A stretch of 38,024 bases of DNA, taken from contig JAAAUF010000355.1 of assembly GCA_015499985.1 (NCBI GenBank), positions 1 to 38,024 of the forward strand, in the 5' to 3' direction. How positions within the stretch are numbered: position 1 is the first letter of the stretch; every line of letters starts with the position of its first letter. The notes under the pieces are model-generated. The model was not told where the DNA came from. It saw only the letters and a list, made by a program, of their open reading frames with translations, and ran no database searches. This stretch comes from Haplosporangium gracile. Its lineage: Eukaryota > Mortierellomycota > Mortierellomycetes > Mortierellales > Mortierellaceae. Positions 21,762 to 32,980 of this stretch are shown piece after piece. The position numbers and the translations under genes are program-made.

Positions 21762-24700
21762 ATGATGGGCTCTGGCGCTGACCCAGGTCCAGGCCCTGCC
21801 CCTCCACCCTCTCTCACCCTTCCACCTCTGAGAGAACTCGACAAGGGTATCCGGCCAGATTCCTCTTCGTCGTCCTCGCATCGAGGATCGACTGGGCTGG
21901 GTCTGATGGGCGGTCCTGGTGGGCAGCCCCGGTCACAGTTCACAAATCCACATCTCCACCTGCATTCGTCCCATTCGCATTCACAGCAGAGTATGCAGCA
22001 GCACCACTACCAGCAGCAGCAGCACCAGCAGCAGCAGCACCAGCAGCAGCAGCACCAGCAACAGCGTGGACCACACTCGCACTCGTTCCCACAACACCCG
22101 TCCTCGTCGTCCTCGTCCTCGTCCCATGGTGCAGGATCGCAACAGTATTACCCTCACGATCACCATAGCCGTCACTCTTCATCCGTCGGATCACTCCCAG
22201 GTAACTTGCTTTTCTTCTTCTTCTTGTTCTTCTCCTTCCTCCTCTATGTTTCGTTCTTCACTGCTGTGCTGCGTGGCGACTCGGTGTGTCAGCTTTTAGA
22301 ATCCTGTTACGGGATGAAAATGTCGCGTTTTTTTATATTTATTTGTTGCCCAGGGCCAATGCGAAAAATTTTACGCTGCCTCAAGAGCCAATTTTTTTTC
22401 GCATCATCTCGACGCGTTGATCACTCACCAATCAAAACTCACTTCATCCTCTGTTACTAGACTTGTACATGAGCTCGTCGGGGGCCCCATCGACAACAAC
22501 AACATCAAGTCTCTCAAGAGCCGACTCTCTGTCGAGCACAGAGTACCTCCATGGGTCGCACTCGCTCCACAGTCATGCCCATCGACAACTCTCTGGCAGT
22601 GCCAGTGGCAGTACAACCACAGGGTCGACCACTGGCAGCAGTTTCGGCCACAGTGTCGCCAGCGGAAGTGTCAGCAGCGGCGGAAGCAGTAATGTCTACT
22701 TGCATCATTCGACAGGACTTGGACGTGCCAACCTTAATGCCGCCATCCACCATCAACGGAACCCACGTGATTCGACAACGTCTTCGACCAACGGCAGCGG
22801 AGATGCATCCTCGTCGGCGGGGGCGACCAACGGCAGCCATGCTGCAAACGGGAAATCGGGATCGACCACCAGTGGATCTGCTGGTACAGAGCAAGGACGA
22901 AACTCGACTAAGCGTGCTGCCCAGAACAGAGCTGCTCAGCGAGCTTTCCGTCAACGCAAGGATCTTTATGTCCGCGAGCTCGAACGAAAGGCCGAGCTAC
23001 TCCAGCAAGCGGAAGGAAAGATTCTGAGATTGACGGCACGTAACCGTGAGCTTGAGGTTGCTCTGGCGACCAATAATCCTTCTTCGAGCTCTTCCTTGTC
23101 GCCCCAGCAGTCCCCGCTTCACTCTCATGCGTCTCCGACCACGGGATTGGTCTGTGCCGCGGGAACATCAGGTGAACAAGATCAGCAGCAGCAGCCAAAT
23201 CATACACTCCACCACAGCTCGAGTAGGGAGCAACTGGACCGTGGCGGTCGTGAACGTGGTGCTAGTGGTAGCGAGTGGAGCCGCGGCGAGAAGCCTCCTT
23301 CTCTGTCGGGTCAGGATCGTGAATTCTATGACGACAATAGCAGCACCCACAGCGGACATAGCTACCCATCTTCGTTGGTCAGAGCGACATTGGGTCGTCG
23401 ATCGGCTTCCCAGCCTATGCGAAGTGCCTACAATGCCTCGTCCCCTCCACTGACGAATGACTCGCTCAAGTTTCATTCCCTCAAGCAACAGCTCACAGCC
23501 AACCAACGTTTGAACCAACCTCACTCGCTGCCACGCCATTCACAGCAGCAGCATCATCCCTCCAGAACTGATTCAGATTATGAATTCGAGGGCCTGGACC
23601 ACCCAAGCCCCCACCGTCAGCTTCACCGCCACCCATCCGAGCCCTCGTTGAACAAGAGCCGTCGTGGATCAAACTCTGGTGATTCGGGAGACGACTATGC
23701 GGCTTTGGGAGTCCAACCTCACCGTCAAAACACTTACCCTCACGATCAGAACAAGAACTATGGAGCTCGTCGCAGCTCTGTAGACTCTCGGATGGAGTTG
23801 ACCTCCCCTGTCTTCAACAGTCACCAGTCGGCGCCGTCGTCCACCTTCCGATCCAGTAACAACAGTACTAACGCTGGTAGCCACCTCTTGCCTTCGGAAT
23901 ACCCCGAGTCGTCTTCACCACCTTCCTCGACACAGTCATATACCGCAAACGGTAGCGTACAGCACGAGCGGCCACCATTGTATCCTATCACGACACAAGG
24001 AGGGTCGCGATCTGCACCTTTGGGGTCTGCACGATCGTGGGGTGGAGCCCAGCAGGAGGATGGTATCAAGTCTCACTCGCCCATGATGGCCAGCCCAGTG
24101 GCAAGATTGTCACGCGGTAGCATCGGAGGTGGAATGGTGACTTCTGCAGCCTCGCCTACGAGAGGTAGTGGTGGTTACTCTCGCGGTAACGATATGGAAT
24201 GCCTCTCGGACGAGCGATCCGAGGCAGGAAGCGTATTTGACGCGATGAACAAGCGATCGAGTGACGGCGCTATCAGCTGGTCTGGCAGCAATAGTAGTGG
24301 CGATCGCGGAGGAGGTCCTCCCGGCCCCGAGCCCCAATCGTCGTCGCCTCTTGCCTATCACAATAACGCCTCCTCTCGAGGTAGTGATGGGCTTGGACTC
24401 CGAAAGGAGAACAGTTGGTCGTCCTTCTCGGCGGCGAGCAAGGGAAATAGTGATAGCTACAATGGCGGAGGAGGTCCTAGTCCTGTGAGTCTGCCTCCAG
24501 TCTCGGCTTTGGCTGGTGCTGCACAGCACGAGATGGGGAATGATATGGAGATGCAGGATTCGTACCACCATCCCCGATCCACTCAGTACTTGCAGCAACA
24601 ACAGCAACACCATGACAGTGAACAACGCCCTTCTGGATCTGAGGTTAGCGCCATCCACCATCGTGCGTCATTGGCCATGATGTCGGATAGCCCTGAGATG

Positions 24701-25069
24701 GGGTCACCTGATACTCGGCTCCTCAACAACAACAACGCCTCGACCACGTCTGTCACGACTCCCCAGATATCTGGTCGCCAACAGCAGTACTTTCTCTCTC
24801 AACAACAACAGCAGCACCGCGCAAGTCCTTTTGCCCCACAACAGCATCACCAATACCAACCCATGAAGCATCTTGGTGGCGGTGGAGGTGGACATCATCC
24901 GCTCAGCCCCGCAAACGAATACCCGCCAGGACTAGGAGGAGCAGCAGCAGGTTCGGATATGGATGGTGACTATGAACAACAGCAGCACTATCAGCAACCA
25001 CGATACAGCAACCACTCCGGCGGCATCGCTATCGGATACCATGAAGAGACCATGATGCGGTCGCCTTAA
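21762..25069 (+). CDS. bZIP transcription factor (Yap/PAP1-like basic region)
   Basis: Exons 21762-22200 and 22461-25069 flank a 260-bp intron (donor GTAACT, acceptor TACTAG); the protein is 1015 residues from the ATG at 21762. The basic region KRAAQNRAAQRAFRQRK (297-313) has the NxxAQxxFR signature of the fungal Yap/PAP1 subgroup, which binds TTAC-type half sites as dimers. The leucine zipper runs through ~314-348. The rest is low complexity: a QQQQH repeat at 75-101, long Ser-rich stretches, and Gln/His-rich C-terminal tracts. Only two cysteines were noticed outside the bZIP, so the clustered Cys-rich redox domains of Yap1 are absent. The frame is open upstream to a probable acceptor at 21534, so the N-terminus may be up to 76 codons longer. 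A nuclear regulator; target pathway unknown. Confidence 0.9.
22011..22064 (+). repeat. 15-bp coding tandem repeat (QQQQH units)
   Basis: Three perfect copies of CAGCAGCAGCAGCAC start at 22011, 22026 and 22041, plus a partial fourth. They sit in the first bZIP exon and keep the frame, so copy-number change would alter tract length without breaking the protein. Confidence 0.93.
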
Positions 25070-25879
25070 CGACTGGGCGGACGCGTTATGAAGAATTATC
25101 TTTGTTATTATTTTTTATGTTTCTGCTCCCTTCCCTTTCACTTTATTTTTTTTTTTTTACGATTTTTGAATGAACACTTCACACGATCCCTTCGAATGAC
25201 TCCTCTTCCCCCCCATCCCCATCCCTTTTGTACAGTACATGTCGTTTATTTTCGTTTTTCTTTATTTCTTCCTTTCTTTCGTACTTGATTGGTTTCCGTC
25301 CTAATGATTATTTTAAAACACGTAGTATAGAGTTCATGCTATTGTGTCTCATTTTCGCGAAATGGTAGAGAAAGTGTGAATAAAACCGGCTACCGTCTTC
25401 TTGTCGTGATTCTGTTCGCTTCGGACGCGTTATATACATATATATGCTTTTTTTTCGACTCTGAATTACGTTAACCGAAAAAACACGTACAGGCATCACA
25501 TCCGTATCCCTTTTTCTCGCACCTGTCGTATCTTACAAGCATCCCAGCAGTACTGAAGTGCGATGAATGATGTGGGTCTGAACATCATTCCGAGGTAGAA
25601 TCCTTGCTAATTAACCGCACACCGTTGAATCTGCTCATAGTGTCAGTTTAGATGTAATTCATTCATTCTGAATCTCGAATTCCGCGACCCGCTTTTAGTC
25701 CACAATCAGAGCAAACGTAGCCCCTCGTGAAAAAATTTCATAACCCAAAAACCATTTACTGGGAGGGTATCAGCAATAGCAACGCGTTTTTACATACAAT
25801 CTCTTTCATTTCTCATACTTTTGCTTGCAAAACGTTTTTTTTTTAACGTTCTCTTCGATAATACAATTAAGCAACACGT
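25070..25879. other. Convergent intergenic region, no gene seen
   Basis: About 810 bp between the stop of the bZIP gene and the stop of the PEX8-like gene. It presumably holds both 3' UTRs. T-rich tracts occur at 25147-25160 and 25831-25844. No protein-like frame or structural RNA was identified. Confidence 0.5.
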
Positions 25880-28800
25880 TTAGTTTGCATGAACAGCGTG
25901 AGAGGCGGCTCCGGCACTCTTAGAAAAAGAGGAAGAGGACGAACCCTTGTGTCCAAACTCGTTGGCAAGACTAAGGTACCACTTGACAGCCCAGTCACGC
26001 TTGGTATGATCAACCGCAGGACCACCAATCACATCCAACAGACATTTAAGTAATGCTCTCCGTCCAACAGGGCTGGGCTCCTTGACAATCAGTTGCCGGA
26101 TCTTGATTCCCAACGTCTCGACAAAGACTAGATTCAGACTCGACAGTTGATCAAACAGGGCCAACAGCAATTGACCCCGCTCTTTCTGACTCTCCAGGAC
26201 AGCTTGTGGTGTTGTCAATGCTGTCGTAATAGTAGTAGTAGGGTTCAGGGTGCCAAGGGAGGGCAAGTGAGTCGCAGACTCCTGCGGGCTCAGATCCTGC
26301 TGCACAGAGATGGCAATCTCAACCAGTGCCTTCTCGCCCTCACGACGCTCTACTTCAGCCTGGGCCACAGCCATTGCCTCCGCAAGGTCTTCATCATACT
26401 GCTGTATCCTCTCAAGAAGCTTCTCGACACAAAGCCAAGCAAGAGCGTCCTCTGTTCCCGAAAGAGAGCGAATCATGGTCGTGAAGGCAGCCCTCAACTG
26501 GTCGATATTAATCTGCTCCGGGAAGTGCTGGATCAATAAGTTGGAATAGAAGGGCGCAACCTGCTGAGCGATCTGCTTGTTGGTCAAGAATACCGACATC
26601 ACAACCGAATGGGCCGACTCGAAGAGATCACGCTGGTCGTTCTTGAGTAAGTAAGGATACACCAACGGCAACAGCTGCTCCTCCAAAAAGGTCTCGTCGA
26701 TCGCCACCATGACGCGTTCCAGCAGATTCATATAGAACAGTGTCCTGCTCTCCATGACCGGGTCATGGAATCCAAGCTCTGCACGTGGCATCATTGCTTT
26801 GAGCGCCTTGTTGAGGAGGATGTGGCGGTTGGGGTGTTCGTCCTTGTCTTGATCTGGTTGTTGTTGCTGGACTAAAGCTGCAGCCTGTTCCTCAGATATG
26901 ACCATCCTTGTTAGAATCGATGTGACGAGCTCTTCGTACACTTGGAATCCTCCAGGACCGAGCCTGTACGTGACAAAGAACAAGTACGCGTAACTGTCCA
27001 GAATCAAGTAATCCAGATGCGAAATAACTCCCACAGGGACTATTAAATGAGAGAAAAAAAGTTGTTAGTGAGACGGGTATGAAAGCAATATATGCGGACA
27101 AAGTTATTCATTGTTCATAACGGTTTAACCGATTTCTTTTACCTGGATCGGATGTTGACTTTTCAACAATGGCGCCAAAGATCATGGTATAAGCAAAGAG
27201 TAGCGTCTTGAAGACTTGGAACAACATCCCAGTCGACTTGATAGTCTCTGCATCCAGTCCGCCAGTCCTGTCACCCTCGGCACGCTCAATGAACGAATCC
27301 GCCTGCGACAGTGCACATCGAGACCAATCGACATGCACGTTGATGGCGAACGAGTGAAGCTTCTGTAACAGATCCTCAATCGCACCCCAGTGACCCCTAT
27401 TTCCGTGGTCCTTGCTGTTCATGCTCTCGATCAACGTCGCCACTGTCCGTGCCACACGACCCATCTCTGAAAACAGGGGTCCTCTGACAGTCTTGGTCAA
27501 TAGAGAATGCGAGGGGCCGTTCACAACAAGACGATTCCTTTCCCGGGCCAGCTCGTAGTTGATGACACGGATGATCTCATTCACAGGGATGACTCCCTCG
27601 TTGGGCTGAAGAATATAGTCGACCAAAAGCGATGTCAAGAAGAGACGATCCAGAGCCTCTAGTTTGCAGGCAGGGAGATTGGGAACCGTCTGACAAGTGG
27701 CAAATACCAAGCACGCCTGAGTCTCGGTGGAGATGGTCCAACTCTTCTCCTCTGGTCTGATCGTATCAACCAATCCATTCAACCGGGTGACAAACACATC
27801 CTGAATCAGTGCCAAGCTCTCCTCATCAACCTTAGGAGGATCGTCCTCGCCATGCTGAACAGCGCGCCTAGGGATGTGAAGGAAAGAAGGCAATATGGTT
27901 TAGCAACGTACAAAGATAGCCACATTGGGCTAACGTTTACAAATACAACCAAGACTTACAGAATACCGGCAGTGGCCAAAAGTCCGGGAAGGGCGTTCAA
28001 GGCAGAGATCTCCTGGATCCCTTGTACCAAGGCCTCGAACCAAGCTTCACCCTTCAGATCAATCGTCTTCTTGGACTTTCTCTTTTTCCGCTTCTTCTTG
28101 CCATCGTCCTCATCCTTGACGGCAACAAGTCCAGCCTTCTGAGTAACAACAAACTGGAAGAGTCTCTGAATCTGGAAGAGCTCATCAACACTGTTGATAG
28201 CCATAGGCAATGTTGCGGGAGAGACTCCTCCGTAGAATGACTGGAGGAATGCTGTCACCAGCTTCTTAATCGAGTCGGGGGTATCGTTCATAATGTTTGA
28301 ACGGAGCACAGTAGCCAAACTGGCCTGAACGCCATCCATGTCTGAGTCCTCTGCACTGAGACGTCCTCGCTCCAATCCTGACACCAGACCCTCCACGATC
28401 TTGGGCTCCATCAGACCCGCCCACTTGTCGAGTCCGGTCGCCAATCCAGAGAAACATGCCCCAAAAAGCCCTTTAGACTCGAACCCTGTGAACAATGATC
28501 GAATAGAAAGGATCTGTGCCATGACCTCGATCATCTCCTGACCCAGAACGTTGGCATCTCCTGCCCCGCTCTTACGCATCCAGAATGACCATAGAGTTGT
28601 GATGGCGACCAAGCCCTGGACCTGGATCGACACACGGACTTTGTCCTGTTGCTCTGTTGAAATATATCTCTTGGCCAGGCGGATCGTTGTCCTGAGGAAA
28701 TCGTCCGAGTACCATGAAGCGGGAAGCTGAGATGCAAATTGGCTCAGCATAACAACGTTCTCGATCGGCTATGAAAAGTAAGAGGGATAACGAATCAAAA

Positions 28801-30298
28801 ATCCACACTTGTACAAAAAAAATTAATGAAAGAAGCGTTTCTCAAACCAATGCTCCGTGACATACCAAGAACAAACTGACATCCGCAAATTCCATGATAG
28901 TGAAAAAGCTAGTAGAGAGGAGTTTTCCAAGCTGTTGAAATTGCTGATCAGTCAGTTTGTCGGTTTGGGCGCTATTGCATTAAAAAGACGACACTTGATT
29001 AGCTGCTGTTGGTGCGTTACAGATTGACAGGCAAAATATACGCCGGTTTTGTCAGACTTACGGATCTGTCCAGCCGTCTTTGCGGAGCTTGTTTATCCTG
29101 ATAGCTTCCAAGACCTCATTCAAGATGACGGATAACTTTGAAGGCCTATTGGTAAAACAACGAAAGAAGAGGAGATGTAAGAGAAGGAACGGTCTCGATA
29201 AAGCGACAACAGGCAAGAAATTGAACAGTAAAAACATACAAGGAGGAGTTGCGAGGGTCTTGTTGTGGAGTGAGTCGGAGGGTTTGTTCCGAGAATGCCT
29301 GATACCAGATCCCGTTTGCCGCTGCCACTGCTGTAGTTTTGTCCTAACGAGCCATCAGCGCAGCCAAGTGAAAAGCGCAAAGTGAGTGAGTGTGTGAGGA
29401 TATAGGATATGCAACGGCATTCAACGGAGAAGCGATCGGGTGTGTGTATGATATTTTCATGTGTCAAAATAAGGTTTTCATTTTCGGCTCAAATGGACCG
29501 TTGGTGGATCAATTGGAATCCGCTTTCTTCTTCTACACTGGCCATCCCTGTCACAAATACACTTCGTCAAAAAAAAAAAAAAGTGGGCCTGTCGGGTAAG
29601 GAGAACACACAAGGCAAACTTACATTGCAAAGGATTCTGGCAATGAGGTCCTGGATCTGCGCATCCTCTGTTTGCTCCCTCGGGTCAGCCTTCATACTGC
29701 TGCCGGTCAAGGAGCAAAGACCCTGTCGGAGATAGAACGCCAACAGACACAGGTGCTGAAGCGACTGAGCAGCTTGTTCCCGGATCTTTGCATTGGCTGC
29801 AGCTGCGTTCGATGGATCGATCTCCTTGAATAAACATGTCCAGTCACCAGTGTCGGCACATCCGATGAGGGTCTCGATATCCAGAAGCGAAAAGTCCAAG
29901 AGATTGAGCAATTGGTTCAAAGCGAAAGGGTGGAGTGGGTTCTGAAGGTGAATAACTCCTGGTGTGCGAATAGGTCCCTTGAGGTCAAGTCCGCCCTCCC
30001 ATTCCACCCATTTGGCCCATTGAACTGCCAAGCTGAGTTTGTGCCAGCGAGTCGGGTGAAGAAGAATGTCGAGGAGAAGGCTAGTCCAGCGCCTTGCTGC
30101 TTGAGTGCCATGCGGCGTAGGTTTCTCTGGTGCGCTTTAGTTGAACGGAGAGCCGGAGAAGGATAGAAAAAAAAGATAGTCAGATAATGGTGTGTTTCTG
30201 CTTTCATTCACGTTGAAAGTGAGGAGGGGAGAGAGAGTGACTTACAAGGGAATGGAATCGAGCACATCCAAGATTGAGACTGGCTGCAGCGCTGCCAT
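25880..30298 (-). CDS. Large helical protein, probable PEX8-like peroxisome biogenesis factor, eight exons
   Basis: Exons on the minus strand are 30246-30298, 29624-30134, 29240-29343, 29062-29145, 28866-28971, 27960-28768, 27143-27867 and 25880-27039. The seven introns are 90-280 bp, with GTAAGT, GTATGT or GTAAAA donors. The spliced length is 3552 nt, 1183 residues, starting MAALQPVSILDVLDSIP. The protein is almost entirely amphipathic helix, like an ARM/HEAT solenoid, with a Lys/Arg cluster near residue 510 (GKKKRKKRKSKK). The C-terminal third, including LFESAHSVVMSVF near residue 935 and a final block with FDQLSSLNLVFVE, resembles my memory of fungal PEX8. PEX8 is an intraperoxisomal factor linking the docking and RING complexes of matrix-protein import. 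Against this, it is longer than yeast PEX8 and lacks a C-terminal SKL-type signal (it ends AVHAN). Treat the name as tentative; the gene model is firm. Confidence 0.8.
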
Positions 30299-30668
30299 GT
30301 TATGAAGTGTACTGCGTGTGATGAGAGGGAAGGAAGAGGAGGGAAGAAAAATAGGGAGAAGAAAGCAACGATGGATGAGTAAGGAAGCAGCGAAAGTTCG
30401 GAGAGAAAGTATGCAAAAAGTGTCTCGTCATTGAAAGTGAAAGGAAGGGTCGCCAAGCCGTTAGTTCGACACAGGGCGGGGAAGAACAGAAATGGTGGAT
30501 ATGTCAATCACGTGTGGTGTGCCAGCAACAAAGCCACACTTTGACTCCTTTCCTTGCCTTCTGGCTGGTGTCAGACGTTGACAGCTTTATTTCTTCTGCA
30601 CGAACACTTCTTTGCCAACCTCCCCTGCCCTCTCACTCTCCCTTTTCCCCATTCACACCATTCCCGCC
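30299..30668. promoter_or_regulatory. Divergent promoter between the PEX8-like gene and RTF1
   Basis: The two start codons are 370 bp apart, so both genes probably share a bidirectional promoter. The left half is purine-rich on the plus strand, a CT-rich leader for the minus-strand gene. The right half is CT-rich before RTF1 (30604-30668). Confidence 0.6.
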
Positions 30669-32731
30669 ATGTCAAACGCCGCTGCTGCTGATGTCATTCT
30701 GCGTCTCCTCGCCAACTCGGCATCAGACTCCAACAAGGGCCGCCGTAGAAGAAGATCTAGGTAATAAACTAGTCAACAACAAAACAGATCAGCGCTGTCC
30801 TTGCAATGCGTGTCTTTCTTTTCTACTTGATGACTCGACTCACCTTTAGACACGCTCAACCTCTCCTCATATCTCCTTAGCCGTCAGTCGTCTGATGAAG
30901 AGATCTCCGAAGGAGAAATGTCGGGCGGTTCGGATGACCAGGAAGACGACGAGGACGAGGACGATGAGGGTCCTGTTGATGAATACGACGACGAATACTT
31001 TCGTGATGCCCAGGATCGCGCTGACCTGATGGCCATGGCTGAGGTCGATCGTGAACAGATCCTCTTTGACCGCGCCAAAAAGGTATAACTGTGCTTAGCA
31101 ACTCGCAGAGTCGTCACTACTTGAACACACGAACAAATAATTTGAACGATGTACTAATGACGTTTTTTTATGTTTTTGTATTGTTTCCATATTATTACAT
31201 ATTATTAGCGTACGGTGCTGCTGGATCACAGACAGGTCGCCAAGAGACTGAAGAGACAGGAGGAGGCAAACAGGAGCACCAGGAAGGGCAGTGGATCGAC
31301 CAACAGGGATAGTGCTCGCCGTAAGCAACTTCTGCCATTTTTTTTTCTCAGCATGTCGTATTAATGTAGACTCAGGACAGTCTTTGTGACGGAACTTTGA
31401 CATGTTTTTTTTCCTGTTATCTTATTCAGGATCGACGCGTGCCAAGGATACAAAGACTGGAAACACAAAGGCCTTGGCTGATCTGAAAAAGGCACAGGAA
31501 CGCAAGAGAGTAAGCAATATTCTTGCTTTTTAGTTAGTTGTACTCTGCTTACACGCAGAGCACGAGAACATCTGGCTAACATCAACGCTGATGGGATGTA
31601 AAATAGGCTCGTCGATCACACTCACCAGAACCCAAGCGCGGACGCAAAGGATCAGAGGATTACAGCGATAAGAGCGACTCGCCCTCATCAGAAGATGAAG
31701 CCGACTACGATTCGGAACCAGAGGTCAAGAAGTCGACCAAGAGCGTTACCCGGAAACCAGCCACACTCGATGAACTCAACTCGGTTCGACTCGGTAGAGA
31801 TCGTCTCTCCAAATGGTGCCACAACCCGTTCTTCAAGGATACAGTCATCGGCTGCTTTGTCCGCTTGTCGCTTGGTCTGGACAGGAACCGTATCCACGTC
31901 TTTCGAATTGCTGAGGTGGTTGCCGTGAACAAGCAGCAAAAGGTTTATACGATTGGAGACGGTGCAGCGACAAATCTGAACTTGACCTTGAGACATGGAA
32001 ACGCCGAAAAGAACTTTACTATGGACTATGTTTCGAACGGATTATTCACAGAAGACGAGTTCCGACGATTCGAGATTCAGCTCAGGAGTGACAAGGTCGA
32101 TATCCCCACTCAGGACCACGTTGAGCGCAAGCGTAAGGATATTGACCACGCCAAGTCCTATGTCCTTAACAGCACCGAGGTCCAGGAGATTCTCGAGCTC
32201 AAGAAGCAGCTCAAGCAAGGACGATTGAACCCAATTGTCCACAGGACGATATTGGAACAGAGGAAGATGGAGCAGATCAACGCAGAGGATGGCTTTGAGA
32301 TTGATCTCCAGCTCCAGGCTCTTAAAGAATCCGAGTTGGCTCAGAAAGATAAGCGTGCGGATAAACTCGATGTCTGGGCGGCGTTGAACGAGAGGAACAG
32401 GACGTTGAACAGATCGACTGGACGGGAGGCTGAGGGTCGATTTGCTCAGGAGAAGAAGCTGAAGGGATCGGGCAAGAACGATATCGATCCATTTGCTCGA
32501 CGCAAGACGGTCCCCCGATTGGTCTACGAGGATATCTCAGCACAAGATGTTGGCAATGGAAAGGCAAAGGCGTCTGCAGAGGCGGTTGCGATTGCGGCGG
32601 AGTCGACCATCACGTCGACGCCGACTACGCAGTCTGTCTTTGATACGCCGGCGATGCCCAAGCCTCGTCTTGAAGAGATGATTGTTGCCAACAAGGACGA
32701 GTTTGATCTTGACCTTGACCTCAGCGATTAA
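30669..32731 (+). CDS. RTF1: RNA polymerase-associated protein RTF1 (Plus3 domain), five exons
   Basis: RTF1 is a nuclear subunit or associate of the Paf1 complex. It supports transcription elongation and histone H2B ubiquitination, and binds SPT5 through its Plus3 domain. Exons are 30669-30760, 30881-31082, 31209-31320, 31430-31509 and 31607-32731, all with GT-AG borders, giving 536 residues. The N-terminal region is Ser/Asp/Glu-rich (EEISEGEMSGGSDD) followed by a charged helix. The Plus3 domain spans about 215-325, beginning TLDELNSVRLGRDRLSKW and continuing with PFFKDTVIGCFVRL and a long IAEVVAVNKQQKVYTIG strand region. The C-terminal half is a Lys/Glu-rich helix (VERKRKDIDHAKSYVLNS) and an acidic end (DEFDLDLDLSD). 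Size and order match fungal RTF1. Confidence 0.95.
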
Positions 32732-32980
32732 ATCGCGAGTTTGTGCAGAGCTAGCCTTTTGCATATGAGGCTCCTTGTTTTCACATACTTCCTCATCGTT
32801 CTTTTTTTTTTTTCTATTCTTCTTTTCTTTTTCGGAAACATTTTCTTCAATGAACATTTGAAAGTTTAGATATGGTACATTAATATTTTATGCTTACGTG
32901 CAGAAGGTGTTAAGATGGAAGGGTGCGTCAAAAAAAAATGAATGGTTCGTAAAAATAACTACATGGTAGAGCGCCTAAGT

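Noticed and set aside
24110..24661. Minus-strand open frame inside the bZIP gene
   Set aside because: Antisense of Ser/Gly-rich codons; no independent evidence of a gene.
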